DNA from: Knoellia sp. S7-12 | GTDB lineage: Bacteria > Actinomycetota > Actinomycetes > Actinomycetales > Dermatophilaceae | Assembly (NCBI RefSeq): GCF_040518285.1 | Contig: NZ_CP155449.1 | Location: 3,472,001-3,536,000 of the forward strand | DNA length: 64,000 nucleotides | Direction of reading: 5' to 3' | In this document: positions 53,313-61,698 of the stretch, one piece after another | How the letters are laid out: every line of letters begins with the position of its first letter | How positions within the stretch are numbered: the stretch's first letter is position 1 | Program-made: the position numbers and the translations under genes | The notes under the pieces: generated by a model | What the model was told of the DNA's origin: nothing | The model's input: only the letters and a program-made list of their open reading frames with translations | Databases searched by the model: none

Positions 53313-54341
53313 GTGCTAGACGACTTCGCCGCCGAGGAGACCCGTGTCGAACGCCGAGCCCCGGGGAAACCGCGGTGGGGGCGGCGCTTCGTGATCGTCA
53401 TCGCGTCCATGGTCGCGCTGACGCTCGTGGCCGCCGGAGGTTTCGTCGTCTTCCTCAACCAGACGGCCAAGAACAACATCACTCAGGACGACCTCCTGCC
53501 GAATCCTGCTCCGTCCGCCACGCTGGGCGACGGATCGGTCGTGAAGATCCCACAGAGCGATGTCGGCCAGAACTACCTCATCATTGGCTCCGATGCGCGA
53601 CCCGGCGAGGGCGCAAGCCGCTCCGACGTCATCGTCCTGGCCCACGTGCCCGAGGACAAGAAGGCCGTCCAGCTCATCCACTTCCCGCGTGACCTCTACG
53701 TCGCGATCCCGGGACGCAAGAAGGACAAGATCAACGCGGCCTACGCCTACGGCGGTGCACCGCTCCTCGTCAGCACCCTGCAGAACCTGCTCGGCGTCAA
53801 GATCGACCACGTCGCCAAGACCGACTTCGAGGGCTTCAAGAACATGACGGATGCGGTCGGCGGGGTGCGCGTCTATGCCGAGGAGGCCAGCGACGAGGGC
53901 ACCTTTCAGGTGACGGAGGGTTGGAACAACTTCAACGGTGAGCAGGCGCTTGCCTTCGTCCGTGAGCGCAAGAGCCTCTCCGAGGGCGACATCTCGCGCG
54001 GCCGCCGCCAGCAGGCGTTCATCAAGGCCCTGATGATCAAGACCCTCACCCCGTCGGTCATCGCCAACCCCATCACCCTGACGAGGTTCGTCGGCGCCGC
54101 GACCGACAATCTCGTCGTCGACCAGGGCCTCGACGTCGGGAAGATGCGAAGTGAGGCCATTGCCTTGCGCAGCCTCCGCAGCGGCGACATCGTCTTCATC
54201 ACCGCGCCGTTCACGGGCTTCGGCACTGCTCCCGACGGTGGGTCGATCGAAATCGTCGACGAGCCCGGCATGACTGCCCTGGGCGAGGCCCTGCGCACCG
54301 ACAAGATGGACACCTACGTCGACGCCTCCGTCACACCCTGA
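53313..54341 (+). CDS. LytR-CpsA-Psr (LCP) family cell-wall ligase
   Basis: A 342-residue protein. Short cytoplasmic N-terminus, one membrane segment (FVIVIASMVALTLVAAGGFV) and the LCP domain: LIIGSDARPGEGASRSDVIV, IHFPRDLYVAIPGRKKDKIN, and GEQALAFVRERKS. LCP enzymes attach teichoic acid or arabinogalactan-type polymers to peptidoglycan. GTG 53313 is supported by the -10 box; longer frames upstream cross the fur gene. Confidence 0.92.
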   Translation: MLDDFAAEETRVERRAPGKPRWGRRFVIVIASMVALTLVAAGGFVVFLNQTAKNNITQDDLLPNPAPSATLGDGSVVKIPQSDVGQNYLIIGSDARPGEGASRSDVIVLAHVPEDKKAVQLIHFPRDLYVAIPGRKKDKINAAYAYGGAPLLVSTLQNLLGVKIDHVAKTDFEGFKNMTDAVGGVRVYAEEASDEGTFQVTEGWNNFNGEQALAFVRERKSLSEGDISRGRRQQAFIKALMIKTLTPSVIANPITLTRFVGAATDNLVVDQGLDVGKMRSEAIALRSLRSGDIVFITAPFTGFGTAPDGGSIEIVDEPGMTALGEALRTDKMDTYVDASVTP

Positions 54342-54353
54342 GGACCGAAAGCA

Positions 54354-54863
54354 TCACTCGACTCGCTTGAGCTCCGCCGAGAGGTGCGAGGTGAGCGGCT
54401 GCCCCATCGCAGCCATGTCCATGACCCACATGAGATTGGAATTCACGTAGCCGTACATGCGGTGCGCCGCGGTGTACTCCTTGGCGTGCGGGCTGCGCAT
54501 CACGCCGTCGGTGCGGAGTTCGACCTTGGCCGGCTGGGCGTGCCCGGCATACATCTCCACGACACCGGTCGGGTGGGCGAGGAGCAACTCGACGTTGGTG
54601 CCGTCCGGCGTCTCGGTCACGGGCCGCCAGAAACCGACCTCGGTCGCGAGCGGGCGGACCTTCTCGCCCGCGTCATCGAGGAGCCAGGTCTGGCTGCGCC
54701 ACTCGAGGAACGGGCGACCGTCGTGCGCGCAGATGATCTCTTGGCCGAAGTTCTTGGACTCCATCGTCGGGTAGCCGACGACACCGGCGCCAACCCACTT
54801 GCCGACGAGCCAGGCGAGCGGGGCGAGCTCGGACGGGAGACTGGTATCGAGATGGAATGACAC
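54354..54863 (-). CDS. Nitrobindin-like haem protein (FABP-like)
   Basis: A 169-residue beta-barrel. The signature GKWVGAGVVGYP (GxWxGxG) and the proximal-histidine region near the C-terminus (LTSHLSAELKRVE) match nitrobindins such as Rv2717c/Rv0813c, which bind haem and isomerise peroxynitrite to nitrate. GTG 54863 starts it. It is divergent from the DsrE-type gene. Confidence 0.85.
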   Translation of the reverse strand: MSFHLDTSLPSELAPLAWLVGKWVGAGVVGYPTMESKNFGQEIICAHDGRPFLEWRSQTWLLDDAGEKVRPLATEVGFWRPVTETPDGTNVELLLAHPTGVVEMYAGHAQPAKVELRTDGVMRSPHAKEYTAAHRMYGYVNSNLMWVMDMAAMGQPLTSHLSAELKRVE

Positions 54864-54898
54864 GAGTGGGATCGTAGTCGCACACCCGAGGAGGACCC

Positions 54899-55276
54899 AT
54901 GGCCAATCCCACGACCACCCGACCGCTCGTTGTCAAGATCACCTGCGGCTCCGAAGCCCTCGAACGCCTCAACCAGGCCTTCACCGTTGCCGTCATCGCT
55001 GTCACCTCCGGCGCCGAGGTCAGCGTGTGGCTCACCGGTGACGCCACATGGATGGCTGTCGCCGGCCGCGCCGAGGAACTCTCACTCCCCCACGGCGCCC
55101 CTCTCGCGGGGCTTCGCGACGGCCTGCTGGCCGGCGCCACCGTCACGGTCTGCGGCCAGTGCGCCGCCCGACGGGACCTCTCGCCCGACGACCTCCTGGA
55201 GGGCGCCACGATCAGGGGCGCCGCGGCATACGTCGAAGAGATCCTGCGACCGGACGCGCAGGCGATCGTCTACTGA
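54899..55276 (+). CDS. DsrE-family protein
   Basis: A 125-residue small alpha/beta protein (VVKITCGSEALERLNQAFTV ... AEVSVWLTGDATWMAVAGRA) with a CxxC-like VCGQCAARRDL late in the chain. DsrE-type proteins handle sulfur or act as peroxiredoxin-like domains. Strong gaggagg precedes ATG 54899. Neighbouring MoaD and nitrobindin genes repeat a known actinobacterial cluster. Confidence 0.82.
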   Translation: MANPTTTRPLVVKITCGSEALERLNQAFTVAVIAVTSGAEVSVWLTGDATWMAVAGRAEELSLPHGAPLAGLRDGLLAGATVTVCGQCAARRDLSPDDLLEGATIRGAAAYVEEILRPDAQAIVY

Positions 55277-55303
55277 GAGGCTTCCGCAGGAGGCTGGTGC
55301 CCC

Positions 55304-55309
55304 TACGCT
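55304..55309 (+). promoter_or_regulatory. -10 box for leaderless membrane-protein gene
   Basis: tacgct ends 7 nt before GTG 55317; the context matches that at 35523. Confidence 0.5.
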
Positions 55310-55316
55310 GTCCCGC

Positions 55317-55688
55317 GTGATCGCAGCCGTGCTCCTCACCGTGGCGCTTGCCCTCTTGGCCGCCTTCCAGCTCGCCCTGATCCTGGGCGCCCCCATCGGG
55401 CAATTCGCCTGGGGAGGGCAACACCGCGTGCTTCCCGTCGGCCTGCGCATCGGCAGCGGAGTGGGCATCGCGATCTATGTCTTCATCGCTCTGCTCGCCC
55501 TTGACCGCGCACGGGTGGTCGACACCTTCCCCGATCGCTTCTCCGCGGTCGGCATGTGGATCGCCTTCGCCTACTTCGCGCTCGGCATCGCCCTGAACGC
55601 CATCTCGCGCAGCGCGCCCGAGCGCTATGCGATGGTGCCCGTGACGATCATCTTGTCGACGCTGAGTCTGGTCGTCGCCCTGGGGTGA
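55317..55688 (+). CDS. Four-helix membrane protein of unknown function
   Basis: A 123-residue protein with four membrane segments (IAAVLLTVALALLAAFQLAL, VGIAIYVFIALLALD, MWIAFAYFALGIALNAIS, MVPVTIILSTLSLVVALG). GQFAWGGQHRVLPVGLRIGS is a conserved-looking loop that I recall from other small actinobacterial membrane proteins. Function unknown. Confidence 0.75.
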   Translation: MIAAVLLTVALALLAAFQLALILGAPIGQFAWGGQHRVLPVGLRIGSGVGIAIYVFIALLALDRARVVDTFPDRFSAVGMWIAFAYFALGIALNAISRSAPERYAMVPVTIILSTLSLVVALG

Positions 55689-55733
55689 GGGCGACGAATT
55701 CTTGGGTATGCCGTGTGGCCGGGTCCGCGCGAA

Positions 55734-55786
55734 TCCGCCGGTCCCGCCGGTCCCGCCGGTTCAACCGGTTCAACCGGTTCAACCGA
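55734..55786. repeat. 9-bp tandem repeats at the end of a membrane-protein gene
   Basis: About three units of tcccgccgg are followed by three of ttcaaccgg (last base changed). The stop of the minus-strand gene at 55779 lies inside the last unit. Slippage here could alter the 3' end. Confidence 0.75.
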
Positions 55787-56690
55787 CGAGAATGCGGGAC
55801 AGCAGGTAGACGGGCACCGCGGTCACGAGGACCGATGCCGCAGCGGCCGTGATCTGGCCGCGCATGCCGCGAATCGGCGACAAGGTGCACAATGCCCGGC
55901 GCATCACGTGGGCCAGGATGCCGACGACAGCACCGAGCAGCGCACCCGAGGGCCCACCGACCACCTCGACGAAAAGGCCCGCGACTCCTCCGGCGGCGAG
56001 ACCGATGGCGCCTGCGGCCGGCAGCATCCATGGTCGGGCCCGCCGGAACGGGGCACCGAGGTCGGCGACCGCAGACAGCGCGAGGGCGACCGCCACGACG
56101 ATGACCACCTCATGTCCACCAAAGGTGCGCCCGAGCGGAACGTAGGCGGCACCGATCGTCGCGATCGCGATGCCGGCAGCGCTCACCGTCACGGACTGGG
56201 TGAGGCGGGGCCGGCCGTCACGGCGCAGCAGCTGGTGCAGGAACATCGCGAGCAGGGCGAGGGCCATGACGACGGGGACGTGCCGCAGGTAGGGCTCTTC
56301 TGAGGTCAGCGCGACCGTCGCCGGAGCGAGCACGCCGGCCAGGCCAATGGCGAGGGAGGAGCCGAACTTGCTCGAGGACCCCAGCAACTCGGGCCATCCC
56401 CAGGCGAGGACGAGGCCGCCCCAGGCGACTGCCGCCGCCCCCAGGGCCTGGTCGGCGACGGTAGCCAATGCGAGGAGCAGCGCAAACACTGCGGTCGCCA
56501 GGACCAGAGTCAGACGGCGCTCGGTCGCGATCGGCGGCAGGATCGGGTTGCGACGGCGCTCATCGCGGACCGCCCGCCGGGCAGCGCGCGACTCGTCGTT
56601 CACCGGCGCGCTCACCGGCTCGTTCGACGGATCATTCGCCGGGTCACCCACCGGGTCACTCACGGGCTCGGTCGCATCCACGATCGGCAT
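55779..56690 (-). CDS. Multi-pass membrane protein of unknown function
   Basis: A 303-residue protein. The N-terminal ~50 residues are cytoplasmic and hold a DPVGDPANDPSNEPV-type degenerate repeat. About nine hydrophobic segments follow (LVLATAVFALLLALATVADQ onward). ATG 56690 is preferred to upstream frames in the MoaD gene. It lies 19 nt after the MoaD-type gene on the same strand. No recognised family. Confidence 0.7.
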   Translation of the reverse strand: MPIVDATEPVSDPVGDPANDPSNEPVSAPVNDESRAARRAVRDERRRNPILPPIATERRLTLVLATAVFALLLALATVADQALGAAAVAWGGLVLAWGWPELLGSSSKFGSSLAIGLAGVLAPATVALTSEEPYLRHVPVVMALALLAMFLHQLLRRDGRPRLTQSVTVSAAGIAIATIGAAYVPLGRTFGGHEVVIVVAVALALSAVADLGAPFRRARPWMLPAAGAIGLAAGGVAGLFVEVVGGPSGALLGAVVGILAHVMRRALCTLSPIRGMRGQITAAAASVLVTAVPVYLLSRILVG

Positions 56691-56709
56691 CCTGCCATCA
56701 CCCACGAAG

Positions 56710-56952
56710 TCACCCCCCGGCGAAGGGCGGGAGCACTTCGACCACCTTGTCGTCGCCGACCTCGGCGTCCCGGCCGACAGCGCGGCCGTCGACCAGGACC
56801 GAACACACGGCGACGACGTCACGCAGGGCAGGGTGGGCCGTGACCGCGGCGTCGAGGATGTCACCCACGCGTGGGCCCGCCTCAAACGTCTCCTCGGCCA
56901 CCCCGGCAGCTGCCCGGGCGCCGGCCCAATAACGCAATGTCACCAGTCTCAT
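56710..56952 (-). CDS. MoaD/ThiS-type sulfur carrier
   Basis: A beta-grasp protein of about 80 residues, beginning [20 protein letters not shown] and ending in the required Gly-Gly (LPPFAGG) for thiocarboxylation. Starts at 56982 or GTG 56988 would add 10-12 residues. It would give sulfur to molybdopterin or another acceptor. It is divergent from glnR. Confidence 0.82.
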   Translation of the reverse strand: MRLVTLRYWAGARAAAGVAEETFEAGPRVGDILDAAVTAHPALRDVVAVCSVLVDGRAVGRDAEVGDDKVVEVLPPFAGG

Positions 56953-56989
56953 GCCCCGGTGAGCGCCGTCGATCGCCGTCATATCCACC

Positions 56990-56995
56990 TATTCT
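56990..56995 (+). promoter_or_regulatory. -10 box for leaderless glnR mRNA
   Basis: tattct ends 7 nt before ATG 57003. Confidence 0.5.
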
Positions 56996-57002
56996 GTGCT
57001 GG

Positions 57003-57716
57003 ATGGCCCACCTGTTGCTGCTGACGAACGCCTTGGCGCCGAGCGCCGAGGTGCTGCCAGCTCTGGGCCTGCTCAGTCACCATGTTCGCATCCTCCCGGC
57101 CGAGCCGACCGCCCTCATCGATGCGCCCCCCGCTGACGCGGTGCTCGTCGATGCCCGACGTGAGCTCGCCATGGCCCGCTCACTGTGCCGTGTCATCCGC
57201 ACGACCGGGCTGTCGGCGCCGCTCTTCGCGATCCTCACCGAGGGTGGGCTCGCCGGCCTCACACCCGAGTGGGGGGTTGATGACGTGTTGCTCGACAGTG
57301 CGGGACCGGCCGAGGTCGAGGCCCGCCTGCGACTCGCGATCGCCCGGGCACTCGACGGCGACGACGCGGGTGACGACGTGCGGATCACCGCGGGGGTGCT
57401 CGTGATCGACGAGGCGACCTATTCGGTCAAGCTGCGCGGGAAGGCCCTCGACCTCACCTACAAGGAGTTCGAGCTGCTCAAGTACCTCGCCCAGCACCCG
57501 GGCCGTGTCTTCACCCGCGCCCAGCTGCTGCAGGAGGTCTGGGGCTACGACTACTTCGGCGGCACCCGCACCGTCGACGTCCACGTCCGCCGCCTGCGCG
57601 CCAAGCTCGGCTCCGACCACGAGACCCTCATCGGCACGGTCCGCAACGTGGGCTACCGCTTTGTCCCCGAAGAGCCCGAAGCCGAAACTGCTTCCGTCGA
57701 GGTCGCGTCCTCATGA
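57003..57716 (+). CDS. glnR: GlnR nitrogen-metabolism regulator
   Basis: A 237-residue OmpR-type orphan regulator. It opens [20 protein letters not shown], matching Streptomyces GlnR as I remember it. D50 (VLVDARREL) is the retained but normally unphosphorylated aspartate. The winged helix is [20 protein letters not shown] ... [14 protein letters not shown]. GlnR activates glnA, amtB and related genes under nitrogen limitation. It overlaps mshD (ATGA), the conserved actinobacterial pair. Confidence 0.93.
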   Translation: MAHLLLLTNALAPSAEVLPALGLLSHHVRILPAEPTALIDAPPADAVLVDARRELAMARSLCRVIRTTGLSAPLFAILTEGGLAGLTPEWGVDDVLLDSAGPAEVEARLRLAIARALDGDDAGDDVRITAGVLVIDEATYSVKLRGKALDLTYKEFELLKYLAQHPGRVFTRAQLLQEVWGYDYFGGTRTVDVHVRRLRAKLGSDHETLIGTVRNVGYRFVPEEPEAETASVEVASS

Positions 57717-58612
57717 GCGAGACCCGGCTGGAGACATTGCCGCACGTCGACGATGTGACCTCGTCGGCCGTCCTGGCCATGGCCGGTCGCGTGGCCGACG
57801 CCGACGGCGTCGAGGCCATCTCGGAGGCCTTCCGACTCGCTCTCGGCTCACCTCGGTCCGAGGTCACCCACCTCATCGCGTATGCCGGTGAGTCCCGTCC
57901 CGTGGGCTACGCAGCTCGCGACGCGGCTGGGTCTGGTGAGCTCTTCGTCGACCCCGACTCACGCCGACAGGGTGTGGGGCGCGCGCTGCTGCGGGCTCTG
58001 CTCGACGGCGGGGCGACAGGGGTGTGGGCGCACGGCGACCTGTCAGCGGCCCAGGCGTTGGCCGCCGTCGAGGGGCTTGTGTCAACCCGCGAGCTGCACG
58101 TCATGGCGCGGCCGCTCACAGCTGTTGATGCGGTGGATCCCGTTCTGCCAGAAGGTTTCTTGGTGCGGGCCTTCGCACCAGGGCGCGACGAGCCGGCGTG
58201 GCTCGACATCAACGGTGTCGCGTTCGCGACGCACCCCGAGCAGGGTTCCATCACGCTCGATGATCTGCGTGAGCGGATGGCCCAGGACTGGTTCGACCCC
58301 GCGGGGTTCCTTCTCGTCGAGGACACGACGCAGACCGACTCCAGCGGCCAGCACCCACTGGCAGCCTTCCACTGGACCAAGCGCGAGCCCGGGTCTGCGA
58401 GTGGGGAGGTGTACGTCCTGGGCGTGCACCCGGCATACCAAGGTCGTGGTCTTGCCGGTCCGGTCACGCGCCTGGGACTGGCCCACCTGGCCCGGCAGGG
58501 ACTCGACACGGTCGACCTCTATGTCGACGGCGACAACGAGCGGGCGATCGCGACCTATCGACGGCAGGGATTCACCGATGCGGCGGTTCACGTCGTCTAC
58601 GGCCGCCGCTGA
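57713..58612 (+). CDS. mshD: Mycothiol synthase (acetyltransferase)
   Basis: A 299-residue protein of two GNAT domains. First: [20 protein letters not shown]. Second: [20 protein letters not shown] with [19 protein letters not shown]. MshD acetylates Cys-GlcN-Ins, the last step of mycothiol synthesis. It is translated with glnR (4-bp overlap). Confidence 0.93.
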   Translation: MSETRLETLPHVDDVTSSAVLAMAGRVADADGVEAISEAFRLALGSPRSEVTHLIAYAGESRPVGYAARDAAGSGELFVDPDSRRQGVGRALLRALLDGGATGVWAHGDLSAAQALAAVEGLVSTRELHVMARPLTAVDAVDPVLPEGFLVRAFAPGRDEPAWLDINGVAFATHPEQGSITLDDLRERMAQDWFDPAGFLLVEDTTQTDSSGQHPLAAFHWTKREPGSASGEVYVLGVHPAYQGRGLAGPVTRLGLAHLARQGLDTVDLYVDGDNERAIATYRRQGFTDAAVHVVYGRR

Positions 58613-58621
58613 CTCCGCACC

Positions 58622-58627
58622 TATGAT
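58622..58627 (+). promoter_or_regulatory. -10 box for the ATP-grasp/murJ cassette
   Basis: tatgat lies just after the mshD stop and about 60 nt before TTG 58688, giving a leader of about 50 nt. Confidence 0.5.
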
Positions 58628-58687
58628 CGAATCTCGCACTCAGGCGCCCCACGCGAGAGTTCCCCAGACCGAAAGATCACCCAGACC

Positions 58688-59932
58688 TTGAGCACCCACA
58701 CCTTCACCGAGCACGACTTCCGTCCGGTCATCCTGGGTGGCGACATCACGGCATACAGCCTGGTTCGCACCTTCCACGAGGCCTACGCCGTCAAGAGTCT
58801 GGTCGTGAACATGACCGAGGCCGGGCCCATCGCGATGAGTGGTCTGTGCGACCACATCTATGAGGCAGGGCTCGAGAACGAGGCCAACCTCATCGAGGCG
58901 TTGAGCAAGGTCGGCGCGCAAGAGGGCGCGGCCAAGGGCAAGAAGCTCATCCTGCTCGCGGCCGGCGACTGGTATGTGCGGCTCATCATCGAGAACCGCG
59001 AGCTGCTCGAGCAATGGTTCGTCATTCCCTACATCGGGGAAGACCTCATGAACGAAATCGTCCTCAAGGACAAGTTCTACGGCTACCTCGACACGCTCGA
59101 CCTGCCCTACCCCAAGACCGTCGTCGTCGATGTGCCCAGCGGTGAGGACGTCGAGGTCCCGGCGGAGTGGGGCTATCCGATCGTGGCCAAGCCGGCGAGC
59201 AGCGCGCTCTATCACTACGCGAAGTTCCCGGGCAAGAAGAAGGTCTACATCCTGCACAGCAAGGCCGAGCTCGACGAGATGCTCGTGAACCTGCGGACCA
59301 GTTCGTACGACTACAAGTTCCTCGTCCAGGAGTTCGTCCCGGGCAACGACACCAATATGCGTGTCCTGACCTGCTATTCGGACAAGAACGGCAAGGTCGT
59401 GTTCGGCTCCCTCGGGCATGTGCTTCTCGAGGAGCACGTGCCGATGGCCATCGGGAACCCCTGCGTCATCATCAACACCGAAGACGACGAGATCATCAAC
59501 CAGGCCAAGGCCTTCCTTGAGCATGTCGGCTATGTCGGCTACTCGAACTTCGATCTCAAGTACGACCCGCGTGACGGCACCTACAAGTTCTTCGAGATCA
59601 ACGTGCGCCTGGGTCGCAGCAACTATTACGTCACGGCCGGTGGCAACAACACGGCCGAGTACTACGTGCGTGACCACGTCTACGGCGAGGACTTCGAGGG
59701 CGTGACCTATGCGCGCGGCGAGCACCTCTTCGCGTTCGTGCCCAAGTACGTCATCAAGAAGTACGTCCTCGACAAGCCGCTGCGCGACAAGGCTCTTGGG
59801 CTGATGAAGGCTGGCAAGTCGAGCGACCCCAATTCCTACAAGCCCGACCTCACGCCGAAGCGTCGCGCCTACAACTTGGCCTATCACCTGAACCAGATCC
59901 GCAAGTTCCGAACGCACTTCGTCGCACGATGA
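58688..59932 (+). CDS. ATP-grasp carboxylate-amine ligase, candidate D-aspartate (D-amino acid) ligase for peptidoglycan
   Basis: A 414-residue ATP-grasp enzyme of the COG3919 type. The opening FRPVILGGDITAYSLVRTFH resembles the start of the Enterococcus faecium D-aspartate ligase Asl as I recall it. ATP-grasp features: YPIVAKPASSAL (ATP lysine), FLVQEFVPGNDTNMRVL and KFFEINVRLGRSNYY (metal ligands E and N). Such ligases add a D-amino acid to the side chain of residue 3 in the stem peptide. The start is TTG with a weak ribosome site. It overlaps the MurJ gene (ATGA), and an Asp/Glu racemase follows. Confidence 0.82.
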   Translation: MSTHTFTEHDFRPVILGGDITAYSLVRTFHEAYAVKSLVVNMTEAGPIAMSGLCDHIYEAGLENEANLIEALSKVGAQEGAAKGKKLILLAAGDWYVRLIIENRELLEQWFVIPYIGEDLMNEIVLKDKFYGYLDTLDLPYPKTVVVDVPSGEDVEVPAEWGYPIVAKPASSALYHYAKFPGKKKVYILHSKAELDEMLVNLRTSSYDYKFLVQEFVPGNDTNMRVLTCYSDKNGKVVFGSLGHVLLEEHVPMAIGNPCVIINTEDDEIINQAKAFLEHVGYVGYSNFDLKYDPRDGTYKFFEINVRLGRSNYYVTAGGNNTAEYYVRDHVYGEDFEGVTYARGEHLFAFVPKYVIKKYVLDKPLRDKALGLMKAGKSSDPNSYKPDLTPKRRAYNLAYHLNQIRKFRTHFVAR

Positions 59933-61620
59933 GTGACGCGGACGCGGCGTACTTCGACGGCGAGGGCGAGGGCGACACCCGGCGCGCTCGACGCGAGCGC
60001 GCCATGGCCGGCAGCATCGGGCGCAACAGCGCGATCATGGCAGTGGGCACGTTGGGCTCTCGCGTGCTCGGGCTCGTCCGCATGTCGATGCTGAGCCTCG
60101 TCGTCATCAGTGCCGCTGCTGACTCATTCACCATGGCGAACACGCTTCCGACCCAGCTCTACGTCCTCATCAACGGCGGCCTGCTGTCGGCGATGCTCAT
60201 CCCGTTGATCTCCAAGGCGATGCTCCGCAAGGACGGCGGACAGGACTTCAGCGATCGGCTGATCACGCTCTGCCTGCTCGTCCTGGGTGGGGTGACCCTC
60301 ATCAGCCTGGCTCTCGCGCCATGGATCCTCGGCGCGCTCACTCGCAAGGGCGACGGCGACTTCCTCGCGATGGGAACGGCGCTGGCCTACATCTGCCTTC
60401 CCCAGATCTTCTTCTATGGGCTCTATTCCGTCCTCGGCCAGGTGCTGAACGCCCGCGGTCACTTCCTCGCCTACGCCTGGGCGCCTGCCTGGGCCAACGT
60501 CGTCCAGATCGCCGGTCTGGCCTGGTTCATCCAGGAATGGGGCAGACAGTCCTCCCCGAAGGCATGGACCTCGGAGATGACCTGGGTTCTGGGTGGCACC
60601 ACGACCCTGGGCATCGCCGTCCAGGGCTTGGCCCTGGTCGTGCCGCTCCTGCGTTCGGGTTTCAAGTTCACCCCCCGATTCGGGTGGCGTGGCTACGGCT
60701 TCGGCGAGGTGTCACGGATGTCGTCGTGGACCCTTGGAGCCCTGGTCGTCTCCCAGGCCTTCGGATTCTTCAGCACGTGGGTCATGCAGGTCGCCGCTGA
60801 CGACTCCGGCCGCGTGCCCGGCAACGCCGCGCAGCAGTGGGCCTACAGCATCTACATCCTCCCGTACTCCCTCATCACGGTCTCGATCATCACCGCGATC
60901 TTCCCCGCCATGTCGCGAGCCCACGCCAAGGGCGATGACCCGGCGATGCGGCACTGGATCACGCGAGGCCTCGTGTCTCCGGCCGTCCTGATCATCCCGG
61001 CCAGCGCCGCCATGATCGCTCTCGGGCGCCCCCTCGCGGCCACCCTCTTCCCGGGCACGCGCTACGTCCCCTCAAGGGGGATCGACGAACCCGGCGACAT
61101 CGCGATCATCCTCGCGATCATGGCGCTCGGCACGCTGGCGTTCGGCATCACGGCGGTCAAGCAGCGCTACTGCTTCGCCCGTAGCGACGGTCGCATGAAC
61201 TTCTGGACGGTGGTGCTGATGATCGCCGTCAACGTCATTGCGTGCCTCGTTGCCCTGTGGGCCACCCCGGCGGAATACGTCATCGCCGTCGTCGCCGCTG
61301 GGGCCACGCTTGGCAACATCGTGTCTGCGGCCGTCTTCTTGTGGATCGCTCGCCGCCAACTCGGTGGCCTCAACCTCTCCACGGTGACGCGGCTGTGGGC
61401 GCGTCTCACCGCGGCCGCGGCTTTGGCCGGGCTGTCGGGGTGGGGCGTCGCCACGCTGATCGCGGACCCTGCAAGCGACTGGATCTGGCAAGCGCTCTCG
61501 CTGGCATCGGGTGGCCTTGCACTTGGAGCCGTCTTCTATCTCGCAGCCCGGCTCCTCAAGATCCGCGAGGTCGACGAGATGCTCGCGCCGATCCTGCGCC
61601 GCTTGCCGCTCCCCCGCTGA
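59929..61620 (+). CDS. MurJ-family lipid flippase
   Basis: A 563-residue MVN/MATE-type protein with about 14 membrane segments. Family features: SIGRNSAIMAVGTLGSRVLG, MANTLPTQLYVLINGGLLSA and FGITAVKQRYCFAR. MurJ flips lipid II. It lacks the C-terminal kinase-like domain of the mycobacterial MviN. Actinobacteria usually have a main MurJ gene near the origin; this one sits in the ligase/racemase cassette and may be a second copy or the only one. It is translationally coupled to the ligase. Confidence 0.9.
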   Translation: MSDADAAYFDGEGEGDTRRARRERAMAGSIGRNSAIMAVGTLGSRVLGLVRMSMLSLVVISAAADSFTMANTLPTQLYVLINGGLLSAMLIPLISKAMLRKDGGQDFSDRLITLCLLVLGGVTLISLALAPWILGALTRKGDGDFLAMGTALAYICLPQIFFYGLYSVLGQVLNARGHFLAYAWAPAWANVVQIAGLAWFIQEWGRQSSPKAWTSEMTWVLGGTTTLGIAVQGLALVVPLLRSGFKFTPRFGWRGYGFGEVSRMSSWTLGALVVSQAFGFFSTWVMQVAADDSGRVPGNAAQQWAYSIYILPYSLITVSIITAIFPAMSRAHAKGDDPAMRHWITRGLVSPAVLIIPASAAMIALGRPLAATLFPGTRYVPSRGIDEPGDIAIILAIMALGTLAFGITAVKQRYCFARSDGRMNFWTVVLMIAVNVIACLVALWATPAEYVIAVVAAGATLGNIVSAAVFLWIARRQLGGLNLSTVTRLWARLTAAAALAGLSGWGVATLIADPASDWIWQALSLASGGLALGAVFYLAARLLKIREVDEMLAPILRRLPLPR

Positions 61621-61686
61621 GTCGCAAAGGTTCAGGCGCCACCGCCGGCGACCCGTCGAGCCCGGCTGCCACCCCGGCCTCAGGGG

Positions 61687-61692
61687 TAGGCT
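61687..61692 (+). promoter_or_regulatory. -10 box for leaderless racemase mRNA
   Basis: taggct ends 6 nt before GTG 61699, so the racemase may have its own promoter as well as read-through. Confidence 0.5.
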
Positions 61693-61698
61693 CGCCGG

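Noticed and set aside
55734..55786. CRISPR-like short repeats
   Set aside because: Units are 9 bp, tandem and without spacers. No cas gene is present anywhere in the window.
58640..59917. 425-residue minus-strand open frame
   Set aside because: Exact antisense shadow of the ATP-grasp ligase, which has clear catalytic motifs.
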